From positions 248,001-312,000 of the forward strand of contig NZ_LMUE01000012.1 of NCBI RefSeq assembly GCF_009766065.1: 64,000 bases of DNA, given 5' to 3'. Source of the DNA: Dyella sp. S184 (GTDB lineage Bacteria; Pseudomonadota; Gammaproteobacteria; Xanthomonadales; Rhodanobacteraceae). How positions within the stretch are numbered: position 1 is the stretch's first letter; each line of letters begins with the position of its first letter. The notes below the pieces were generated by a model. The model did no database searches, was not told the DNA's origin, and was given only the letters and a program-made list of their open reading frames with translations. Shown one piece after another: positions 42,121-49,750 of the stretch. The translations under genes and the position numbers were made by a program.

Positions 42121-43515
42121 GTGTCGATGAAACCGTTCCGTCCCGAGCGCGCCCACCTGGCGCACGAGATGCGCGCCACCGTGCGTCTCGCGTTGCCGTT
42201 GATCTGCGCCCAGCTCGCGGCGATCGGCAGCAATGTGATCGATGCCGTCCTAGCCGGCCATGTCAGTGCGCACGTGCTCGGCGCGGTGGCGGTGGGTGCC
42301 AGCATCTGGTCGCTGGCGATCGTCAGTGGCATCGGCATGATGATGGCGGTACCGCCGTCGGTGGCGCAGCTCGACGGTGCGGGGCGCCGCCATGAGGTCG
42401 GTGCAGTGTTCCGTCAGGCGCTGTGGCTGGCATTGGGGATGGGCGTGGTGCTGTGGTTCGCGGTGCGCCATGCGGCGCCGCTGATCGACCTGATTGGGGT
42501 GACGCCGAGCCTGCGCGACGACGTGCAGAGATTCCTGCAGGCGATCAGCTGGGGTGCGCCAGCGCTGACCTGTTACTTCGCGCTGCGCGGCCTGTCCGAA
42601 GGACTGTCGCTGACCCGGCCCTCGATGTACTTCAGCCTGGGTGGACTGGTGTTGCTGGTGCCGCTCGGCTACGTGCTGATGTTCGGCAAGCTGGGCATTC
42701 CACCGCAGGGTGCGCACGGCTGCGGCGTCGCCACCGCCATCGTGCTGTGGCTGGAGATGCTGGCGTTCGGCATCTATGTGATCTTCCGGCGCAACTATCG
42801 CGGGCTGGGTCTGTTCGATCATTTTGAATGGCCGAACCTGCGCCGCATCGGTGCACTGGCGCATATTGGCCTGCCGATGGCGGTGACCCTGCTGGCCGAG
42901 GCGGGCCTGTTCGTGGCGACCGCGTTGATCATTGCCACGTTGGGCGAGGACGTGATCGCCAGTCATCAGGTGGCGATCAATATCGCCTCGCTGTTCTTCA
43001 TGATCCCGCTCGGGCTGGCGATGGCGATCACCGTGCGTGTCGGCAATGCCGTGGGCCGTGGCGACGAGCGCGGCGTGCGCTACGCCGGTTTCTGCGGGAT
43101 CGGCCTGACCCTGCTGACGCAGCTGTTGTCGGCCGGGCTGATGCTGGGCATGCCGTATTTCATCGCCAGGCTGTATACGCATGATCCCAAGGTGATCGCG
43201 CTGGCGGCGCAGCTGATCATGTTGGCCGGCCTGTTCCAGTTTTCCGATGGCATCCAGGTCGCGGCCAACGGCGCGCTGCGCGGCCTCAAGGACACCCGCG
43301 TGCCGATGGCGATCACCCTGTTCGCGTACTGGATCGTCGGCATGCCGGTGGGCTGGTGGCTGGCATTCCATCACGGCCTGGGTGCGCGTGGCATGTGGAT
43401 GGGCCTGATCGCCGGCCTTACGGTGGCGGCGGTGATGTTGTTCACCCGTTTCTGGCGCAGTGCGTGGAAGCAGCGTTGGCGGCGTACGCCCATCAGCATG
43501 TCGGCACCGGCCTGA
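42121..43515 (+). CDS. MATE family efflux transporter
   Basis: A 464-residue, 12-helix multidrug/toxin exporter with two MatE halves. Family sequences: 'LALPLICAQLAAIGSNVIDA', 'FQFSDGIQVAANGALRGLKD' and 'WIVGMPVGWWLAFHHGLGA'. It is of the NorM type driven by Na+ or H+. The start is a GTG with GGAG six bases before it; an ATG two codons on (42127) is the alternative. The gene begins 30 bases after the three-stem repeat, so that element must supply or lie within its 5' region. Confidence 0.92.
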   Translation: MSMKPFRPERAHLAHEMRATVRLALPLICAQLAAIGSNVIDAVLAGHVSAHVLGAVAVGASIWSLAIVSGIGMMMAVPPSVAQLDGAGRRHEVGAVFRQALWLALGMGVVLWFAVRHAAPLIDLIGVTPSLRDDVQRFLQAISWGAPALTCYFALRGLSEGLSLTRPSMYFSLGGLVLLVPLGYVLMFGKLGIPPQGAHGCGVATAIVLWLEMLAFGIYVIFRRNYRGLGLFDHFEWPNLRRIGALAHIGLPMAVTLLAEAGLFVATALIIATLGEDVIASHQVAINIASLFFMIPLGLAMAITVRVGNAVGRGDERGVRYAGFCGIGLTLLTQLLSAGLMLGMPYFIARLYTHDPKVIALAAQLIMLAGLFQFSDGIQVAANGALRGLKDTRVPMAITLFAYWIVGMPVGWWLAFHHGLGARGMWMGLIAGLTVAAVMLFTRFWRSAWKQRWRRTPISMSAPA

Positions 43516-43554
43516 CCGGTTACGCTAGCTACCATCACCCTGGAAGAACCACGC

Positions 43555-45432
43555 ATGACACCACCGCTCCCGCCGCCTCGCCGCAATGGCTTCTGGGTCT
43601 TCCTGTGCACGTTTGGGCGTGGCATAAACGTGGTCAGGCTGATCATCCTCAACCTGGTGTTTTTCAGCCTGCTGTTCATGCTGTTGCTGCTGTTGACTGC
43701 TGGCATGGCTGGCAGCCGGATGCAGCGCACGCTGCAGAACGACAGCGTGCTGGTGATCAAGCCGCAAGGCCAGCTGGTCGAGCAGTACAGCATCGATCCG
43801 TTGCAGCGCGCGATGGCAAGCTTGTCCGGCGACGAACCGAAACAAGTGCAGCTGCGTGACCTCGTCCGTGCGATCGATGCGGCCGCAAATGACAAGCGGA
43901 TCACCCGCATCCTGCTGTTGCCGGGTGATCTGCAGGGCGGAGGCTTTGCCGCGTTGCGCGAAGTGGGCGCGGCGCTGGACCGCTTCCGCGCCGCGGGCAA
44001 GCCGGTGATCGCGTGGGCCGCCAACCTGGATCAGGGCCAGTACTACCTGGCCGCGCATGCTGACCGCCTGCTGGTCGATCCGCAGGGTGGCGTGATGATT
44101 ACCGGGTTGGCCAACTACCGCCTCTTCTACAAGGATCTGCTCGACAAGCTGGGTGTCGACGTGCACCTGTTCCGCGTCGGCGAATTCAAGAGCGCCGCCG
44201 AGCCATACATCCTCGAGCACGCCTCGCCGGAAGCCAAGGAAGCGGACAGCTACTGGATGGGTGGGTTGTGGGACAGTTATCTCACCGAGACCGCCAAACT
44301 GCGGAAACTCGACCCGGCCGCGCTGCGCGCCGACATCGACAACTTGCCGCAGACCATCGCCAGCACCCAGGGTGATCTGGCCCAGCTGGCTCTGAACGAA
44401 CACCTCGTCGATGGCCTGGCGACCACGGCCGATCTGGTCACGATGATGCGCAAGGAAGGCGTGCCCGCTGACGACAAGGGCCACACTTTCCGCCAGGTCG
44501 ATCTGACCCGTTATGTCGCCAGTATCCCGAGCGACGGCAAGCTGTTCGCGCCGGGTGTGGCGATCGTGGTGGCCGAGGGCGAGATTGCCAGCGGCAAGCA
44601 GTCGCCTGGTTCGATCGGTGGCGAATCCACCGCGGCGCTGATCCGCACCGCGCGCGAGGACCGCAAGACCAAGGCGCTGGTGTTGCGGGTCAATTCCCCT
44701 GGTGGCGAAGTGTATGCGGCCGAGCAGATCCGCCGCGAAGTGGAGCTGACCCGCGAAGCCGGTATCCCGGTGGTGGTGTCGATGGGCGACGTGGCAGCCA
44801 GTGGCGGTTACTGGATCTCGATGAATGCGAACAGCATCTTCGCCGAGCCGAATACCATTACCGGCTCGATCGGCATCTTCGGCATGTATTACTCGTTGCC
44901 GAACACGCTGGCCAAGTTCGGCATCCAGAGCGATGGTGTCGGCACCGGGCCGATGGCCGGTGCATTCGACATCACCCGCCCGCTGGATCCGAAAGTCGGC
45001 GCGGTAATCCAGGCGATCATCAACAAGGGTTACCGCGACTTCGTCGGCAACGTGGCCAAGGCGCGCGGCAAGAACTTCGATGCGATCGATGCGATTGCAC
45101 AGGGTCGCGTATGGACCGGACAGCAGGCGCTCGATCGTGGTCTGGTCGACCAGCTGGGTGGTCTTGGCGATGCGGTTGCCGCCGCCGCCAACGTGGCCAA
45201 GCTGGGCAAGGACTATCCAGTGCGTTACCAGGAAGCCCCGCTGGGTGGTTTCGAGCGATTCCTGATCGGCCTCAACCAAAGCGCCAGTGTGCAGGTGATG
45301 CAGTCCTGGGGCATCCGCCTGCCGAGCTGGTTCGCCCAGTTGCCCGCGCTGGCACCGGAACTGCAGTTGCTGCGCAACGCGAAGGCAGGTACGCCCAACA
45401 TCTATGCCGATTGCCTGTGCAGCCTGCACTAG
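43555..45432 (+). CDS. sppA: Signal peptide peptidase SppA, 67 kDa type
   Basis: A 625-residue membrane-bound serine protease that degrades cleaved signal peptides. One N-terminal helix ('LIILNLVFFSLLFMLLLLLT') anchors it in the inner membrane. Two tandem S49 domains follow. The N-terminal copy carries the general-base Lys in 'RVGEFKSAAEPY'. The C-terminal copy carries the nucleophile Ser in 'MGDVAASGGYWISM', after 'RVNSPGGEVYAAE'. The length and double-domain layout match Escherichia coli SppA. The stop lies 29 bases before the palindrome at 45462. Confidence 0.95.
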   Translation: MTPPLPPPRRNGFWVFLCTFGRGINVVRLIILNLVFFSLLFMLLLLLTAGMAGSRMQRTLQNDSVLVIKPQGQLVEQYSIDPLQRAMASLSGDEPKQVQLRDLVRAIDAAANDKRITRILLLPGDLQGGGFAALREVGAALDRFRAAGKPVIAWAANLDQGQYYLAAHADRLLVDPQGGVMITGLANYRLFYKDLLDKLGVDVHLFRVGEFKSAAEPYILEHASPEAKEADSYWMGGLWDSYLTETAKLRKLDPAALRADIDNLPQTIASTQGDLAQLALNEHLVDGLATTADLVTMMRKEGVPADDKGHTFRQVDLTRYVASIPSDGKLFAPGVAIVVAEGEIASGKQSPGSIGGESTAALIRTAREDRKTKALVLRVNSPGGEVYAAEQIRREVELTREAGIPVVVSMGDVAASGGYWISMNANSIFAEPNTITGSIGIFGMYYSLPNTLAKFGIQSDGVGTGPMAGAFDITRPLDPKVGAVIQAIINKGYRDFVGNVAKARGKNFDAIDAIAQGRVWTGQQALDRGLVDQLGGLGDAVAAAANVAKLGKDYPVRYQEAPLGGFERFLIGLNQSASVQVMQSWGIRLPSWFAQLPALAPELQLLRNAKAGTPNIYADCLCSLH

Positions 45433-45461
45433 GCGGCGATCAACGAACTCTATAGGACCAC

Positions 45462-45480
45462 CCCCGGATCGAGTCCGGGG
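45462..45480. repeat. Short GC palindrome after sppA
   Basis: CCCCGGA (45462-45468) and TCCGGGG (45474-45480) surround TCGAG. Similar short palindromes are common intergenic repeats in GC-rich bacteria. It may stop transcription of sppA but has no T-run. Confidence 0.4.
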
Positions 45481-45545
45481 CAGGCCTGTGGGCGAGGGCT
45501 CTTCGGTATGTCACCACCGGAAAGCATCGCGCACACGGTGCGTTC

Positions 45546-45749
45546 CTACTGCGTCTGTGCCTCGACCTGCTTGCGCTGTTCCTCGGCCTGCTTGTCGACG
45601 ACTTTCTGCACGTCTTTGGCGCGTTGTTCATCCGCTTTCATCGCATCCCATGGGGTGGTGACCTGGGACGGTTGGGCTATGGGTGGCGGCGGCTTGTCAG
45701 AGCAGGCGGCAAGGGCCAGGACGCAGAGCAGGATCGGCAGCGGCTTCAT
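45546..45749 (-). CDS. Small lipoprotein of unknown function
   Basis: A 67-residue protein with a lipoprotein signal peptide, 'MKPLPILLCVLALAAC' (Cys16 as lipidation site), then a Pro-rich stretch and a charged coiled-coil-like tail rich in Lys, Gln and Glu, ending 'RKQVEAQTQ'. The start is the Met at the head of the signal. I do not recognise a family. It stands alone, convergent with sppA and divergent from the SDR gene. Confidence 0.75.
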   Translation of the reverse strand: MKPLPILLCVLALAACSDKPPPPIAQPSQVTTPWDAMKADEQRAKDVQKVVDKQAEEQRKQVEAQTQ

Positions 45750-45871
45750 GGCGGTTCTCGCGCGTGGTGTAGTGGCGAGTGTCTCGCCACACATCGGCAC
45801 AGGCAAGAACCGCGTCGGCCGATCTGCCATGCAAGCTATGCGTACCGTCAGGGACGTTTTAAGCTGCGCGG

Positions 45872-46654
45872 ATGAACGCCCGCATCGATGCTTGGCAGCT
45901 GCAAGGCCATACCGCCCTGATCACCGGTGCCAGCAAGGGCATCGGTTACGCCACCGCACGCGAACTGGCCGCGCTGGGCGCCAACCTGCTGCTGGTGGCG
46001 CGCGACGAGGACAACCTCGAACAGGTGCGCACGGAACTGGCCGATGATTTCGCCGGGATCGAGGTACTGGCGTTCGGCGCGGATCTGACCGAGGCGGAGG
46101 AGCGCTTGGCGGTGTTCGACTGGATCGCCGACCTGGGCGCACCGCTGTCGTTGCTGGTCAACAACGCCGGCGGCAACCAGCCCAAGGCCACGCTCGACTA
46201 TGCCGAGGACGAATACCGCGCGGTGTTCGAGCAGAACCTGTTCTCGGCGTTCGAGATGTGCCGGCTGGCGCATCCGAATCTGGCACAACATGCCAACGCC
46301 GCCATCGTTAACGTGGGCTCGGTTTCCGGCGTCACGCATGTGCGTACCGGTTCGCCGTACGGCATGAGCAAGGCCGCACTGCATCAACTCACCCGCAACC
46401 TGGCGGCAGAGTGGGCGGTGGACGGCATCCGCGTCAACGCGGTGGCGCCTTGGTACATCCGTACCCAACGTTCGGAGCCGGCGCTGGCGGACGACGACTA
46501 TCTGGACGAAGTACTCGATCACACGCCGCTGCGGCGAATCGGCGAGCCGGAGGAAGTGGCGGCGGCGATCGCGTTCCTGTGCCTACCGGCGGCCAGCTAT
46601 ATCACTGGCCAGGTGCTGGCGGTGGATGGCGGATTCCTCAACTACGGCTTCTGA
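45872..46654 (+). CDS. SDR family oxidoreductase (tropinone reductase-like)
   Basis: A 260-residue short-chain dehydrogenase. The cofactor motif is 'TGASKGIG' (residues 18-25), with 'NNAGG' and the catalytic Ser/Tyr/Lys in 'VGSVSG' and 'YGMSKAAL', then 'GIRVNAVAPWYI'. The closest look is to tropinone-reductase-like proteins; the substrate is unknown. Arg at the end of beta-strand 2 ('LLVARDEDN') favours NADP(H). Convergent with the DUF4124 gene. Confidence 0.9.
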   Translation: MNARIDAWQLQGHTALITGASKGIGYATARELAALGANLLLVARDEDNLEQVRTELADDFAGIEVLAFGADLTEAEERLAVFDWIADLGAPLSLLVNNAGGNQPKATLDYAEDEYRAVFEQNLFSAFEMCRLAHPNLAQHANAAIVNVGSVSGVTHVRTGSPYGMSKAALHQLTRNLAAEWAVDGIRVNAVAPWYIRTQRSEPALADDDYLDEVLDHTPLRRIGEPEEVAAAIAFLCLPAASYITGQVLAVDGGFLNYGF

Positions 46655-46665
46655 GCGGGTGACGC

Positions 46666-47298
46666 TCAGCAGTTGGCTAGTTGCGCACGCAACTCGTCTT
46701 CGCGCTGCTGCAGCGGCGGCTGGTCACTCTGGAATGCGCGCCGCAGCTTCTCGGCATTCTTTTCGTATTCGTCGCGCAATTCGTGGCAGATCTCCGGCAC
46801 GCTCAGCGGGCGGCATTGATCCTGCACCTGGACATAGTTGCTGGCGATCAGCCCGGCGGTGACCTTGCCACGACTCACTTCCGGTGCCGAGACGCCGGCG
46901 CCCCCTGGCCCGTATGCTTGGGCCAATGGCGCCTGTATCGTGCCGAGCACGCCCATCGGCGCCATGAACGGTTGCGGATTGCCGTTGCTGCTGACATAGG
47001 CGCTGCCATCGATGGCATGCACACAGCCGTATAACTGGGGTAGCGGCACGTTTGGAACGAATGGCGGCGGTGCCGGCGCATTGTCGACCGCGGCGGTCGT
47101 ACTGGCTGGGGTAGGGACGGCGGGCGATGGCGCAGCCGTGCTGTCCGACAGTTGCAGGGTTTCTTGCGTCTGCGTCTTTGGACAAAGTGCATCCTGATAA
47201 GTCACCTGTCCGCCCGCACTGCTGCACTTGTAGACCGTGCCGGCTGTGGCAGGCGCTGTGATGGCGAACAACAGCAGCAGGGCATCCAGGCGGCGCAT
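46666..47298 (-). CDS. DUF4124 domain protein, secreted
   Basis: A 210-residue protein with a signal peptide (about 1-19, 'LLLFAITAPATAG'), then a DUF4124 motif 'TVYKCSSAGGQVTYQDALC' in which two Cys probably pair, a Pro/Ala/Thr-rich linker, and a C-terminal helical part rich in Glu and Gln with Cys residues. Periplasmic; function unknown. Fourteen bases separate its start from the stop of the DegV gene, so they may be co-transcribed. Confidence 0.85.
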   Translation of the reverse strand: MRRLDALLLLFAITAPATAGTVYKCSSAGGQVTYQDALCPKTQTQETLQLSDSTAAPSPAVPTPASTTAAVDNAPAPPPFVPNVPLPQLYGCVHAIDGSAYVSSNGNPQPFMAPMGVLGTIQAPLAQAYGPGGAGVSAPEVSRGKVTAGLIASNYVQVQDQCRPLSVPEICHELRDEYEKNAEKLRRAFQSDQPPLQQREDELRAQLANC

Positions 47299-47312
47299 GA
47301 CAGGAGAGTCCC

Positions 47313-48257
47313 TCAGAATTCGGCGACGTGTTCCTCGGCGGCAAAACCCAGCGTCAAGGAGCCCTCGCCCACATTGACCATGCCGGTAATGCTCATCGGT
47401 GCTTCCATCAGCTCGACGTCGCATTCCTCGCAGGCCGCACGCAGGCCTGCATAGCCAGGCAGGTTCGACAGTACGGCCAGGTCACCGCCATAGCTGACGC
47501 ACACCATCGGCACCAGCAAGCCCGCGCGTACTCGCTGCGCCGCATAGTTGAACAGCATCTCCGCACCGTGATCAAAGCCACGTACCTTCCCCACCGGGCC
47601 GGTTTCGCCGCGATAGCAGCGCAGCAGCGGCTTGATATCCAGCGCCGTGCCGACCATCGCACTGAAAAGGCTGACACTGCGATCTCCCCTTTTCTTGACG
47701 CGGTTGCGCAGGTGGATCAGGTCACGAGGCAACATGTAGCCATAACTGTTGTTGGCGATGTGGGTGAGGCGCTCGCGGATCGCTGCTGGTTGTGCATCGG
47801 TGGCGAGCAACCGTGTCGCTTCGTAAATGGTCGGGGCTGTTCCCGCAAAGACGTTGCGGGTGTCGACGACGCGCATCATGAACGGGCCGGGGATGTGGGC
47901 CTGTTCGCGCACCTGCCTGTAGTTCTTGAGTATCGCGAAGCTGGCGCGGTTCACGTGCTCGTTGATTGGACTGCGCGTGGCGGTGATGGTCAGGCAGAAC
48001 ACGCAGTCGTAGTCCAGCACCAGCTTGTCGAGAAACAGCTTCTGCACTTCTTCCACCGGGCACGGTTCGGTTTCCGCCGAGTGGCTGCGGCTGCCGAGCC
48101 GGCGGTCGACGTAGCGCTGGAGCTCCTCCGGTCGGCGGTCATCCAAGAAGGTTTCGCTATCGATCTTCACCGTGACCGGCATGATCGCGACTTTGTGTTT
48201 CTCCAGGAACGCCTGCGACAGGTCGCAGGAAGCATCAATCGCCAAGCCCATCCGCAT
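47313..48257 (-). CDS. DegV family protein
   Basis: A 314-residue protein with the DegV layout: 'GLAIDASCDLSQAFLEKHK', 'AIMPVTVKIDSETFLDD', then the lipid-pocket half with 'VDTRNVFAG' and 'SVSLFSAMVGTALDIKPLL'. DegV proteins bind fatty acids; the Firmicutes form FakB feeds the FakA kinase, but no fakA is in this window. The start at the first Met of 'MRMGLAID' was chosen; a longer frame from a TTG upstream has no family sequence. Confidence 0.85.
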   Translation of the reverse strand: MRMGLAIDASCDLSQAFLEKHKVAIMPVTVKIDSETFLDDRRPEELQRYVDRRLGSRSHSAETEPCPVEEVQKLFLDKLVLDYDCVFCLTITATRSPINEHVNRASFAILKNYRQVREQAHIPGPFMMRVVDTRNVFAGTAPTIYEATRLLATDAQPAAIRERLTHIANNSYGYMLPRDLIHLRNRVKKRGDRSVSLFSAMVGTALDIKPLLRCYRGETGPVGKVRGFDHGAEMLFNYAAQRVRAGLLVPMVCVSYGGDLAVLSNLPGYAGLRAACEECDVELMEAPMSITGMVNVGEGSLTLGFAAEEHVAEF

Positions 48258-48462
48258 CACGTTTCCCCCGTCATGAATGGCAAATCGAACATAACACGCA
48301 ATAAGGGACTGCGGCGTCAACCGAAAGTTGCCTGGGCCGGGCCGTTTCGCTGACTGGTCGCCGATCCCGCGGACTGTCAACAGCCACTAATATGAGAGGC
48401 GACTATCTGGCATCCAGCCGGCGTGGCGTCGCCGGTAACGCAGCACGAGTACTACCTCACTC

Positions 48463-49254
48463 ATGAAGAGCAAGCAGGAAATCGTCTCCAACTGGCTGCC
48501 GCGTTACACCGGCACGGCGCTCGAACAATTCGGCGAACACATCCTCCTGACCAATTTCGGTCATTACGTGGAACTGTTCGCGCAATGGCACGGAGTGGAA
48601 GTGCAGGGTCGCGACCGGCCGATGCCGAACGCCACAGCCGACGGCATCACCCTGATCAATTTCGGCATGGGCAGCCCCAACGCCGCCACAGTGATGGATC
48701 TACTGAGCGCGATCGAGCCGAAGGCCGCGCTGTTCCTGGGCAAATGCGGCGGCCTCAAGAAGAAGAACCAGCTCGGCGACCTGGTACTGCCGATCGCGGC
48801 GATCCGCGGTGAGGGCACCAGCAACGATTATTTGCCGCCGGAAGTGCCAGCGTTGCCGGCTTTTCAGCTGCAGCGCGCAGTCTCCACCATGATCCGCGAC
48901 CTTGGCCACGACTACTGGACGGGTACGGTCTACACCACCAACCGCCGGGTGTGGGAGCACGACGACACGTTCAAGGAGTATCTGCGGCGCACCCGCTGCA
49001 TGGCGGTGGACATGGAAACCGCCACCATCTTCGCCGCTGGCTTCGCCAACCGGATTCCCTGCGGCGCACTCTTGCTCGTCTCCGACCAGCCGATGATTCC
49101 GGAAGGGGTGAAGACTGAAGCCAGCGACCGCAGCGTTACCTCACAGTTTGTCGAGGCGCACATCCGGGTTGGCATCGAGGCGCTGAAACTGGTGCGCCGC
49201 AACGGTCGTAGCGTGAAGCACCTGCGCTTCGAGGAAGACGCGGAAGCGGAATGA
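48463..49254 (+). CDS. amn: AMP nucleosidase, short form
   Basis: A 263-residue member of the nucleoside-phosphorylase superfamily, about half the length of Escherichia coli Amn (484), matching the short bacterial form. Visible: 'FGMGSPNAATVMDLLSAIEP', 'LGKCGGLKKKNQLGDLVLP', 'VDMETATIFAAGFA' with the nucleoside-binding Met-Glu pair, and 'LLLVSDQPM'. Reaction: AMP + H2O to adenine + ribose 5-phosphate. Divergent from degV. Confidence 0.88.
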   Translation: MKSKQEIVSNWLPRYTGTALEQFGEHILLTNFGHYVELFAQWHGVEVQGRDRPMPNATADGITLINFGMGSPNAATVMDLLSAIEPKAALFLGKCGGLKKKNQLGDLVLPIAAIRGEGTSNDYLPPEVPALPAFQLQRAVSTMIRDLGHDYWTGTVYTTNRRVWEHDDTFKEYLRRTRCMAVDMETATIFAAGFANRIPCGALLLVSDQPMIPEGVKTEASDRSVTSQFVEAHIRVGIEALKLVRRNGRSVKHLRFEEDAEAE

Positions 49255-49750
49255 TCCGGCTCGAGGAAGTTTGAGTTCCGCGATCAAGCCGATCTCCCCA
49301 GGAGAGCTTTAAACGCAAGAACATGCCATAGCGTAAGGAAACACACACATCCTGCGCGGCCGTATACCAGCGCAGGCAACGGCATCGACCCGGTTTTCCG
49401 ATTCCCTCTGGGTCAGAAGTAAGCCAGAATTCGTTCGGCATCGAAAGTTCTTGCTTGTACAAATTTTGTTGACAATATGTAAAAGAGGCATGATAAAGGG
49501 ACATCGCGCTTGGAAGAGTTGCGTGTCTTGATGGCAGGGCGTGAACGCCACAGCACATTTCAATGGCATTGATACACCCGCCACGGAAAGTATGCTGCGT
49601 GTTCACGTCGCGTTATTTGCCTGTTAGTATCGGTTGGGATTCGGGAGTTCGTGGGTCTGAAGTTCATCGGCCTGGGAGATCGGGCCAAGTCGCAGTTTTT
49701 GGGCAGAACGTTTTCTGACCCATGGCAAAAATTAATCGGAGGGTGTCTTT
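49255..49750 (+). other. 496-base gap with the promoter and long leader of the TonB receptor
   Basis: No coding frame here looks real. A strong sigma-70 promoter is at 49469-49497, leaving a leader of about 245 bases before the start. The leader is distinctly more AT-rich than the genes, suggesting room for regulation by an RNA structure or small RNA; no known riboswitch is recognised. A Shine-Dalgarno GGAGGG at 49738-49743 ends it. Confidence 0.5.
49469..49497 (+). promoter_or_regulatory. Sigma-70-type promoter of the TonB receptor gene
   Basis: A perfect TTGACA at 49469-49474 is followed, after 17 bases, by GATAAA at 49492-49497 (4/6 match). It is the only strong promoter seen ahead of the receptor. 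Confidence 0.6.

Noticed and set aside
43525-45429. A 634-codon open frame antisense to sppA, slightly longer than the gene
   Set aside because: It mirrors the sppA frame in GC-rich DNA, is rich in His, Gln and Arg, and has no domain. The sppA reading has catalytic residues.
45462-45480. Attachment site or part of a CRISPR
   Set aside because: It is a lone short palindrome of a very common kind, with no spaced repeats around it.
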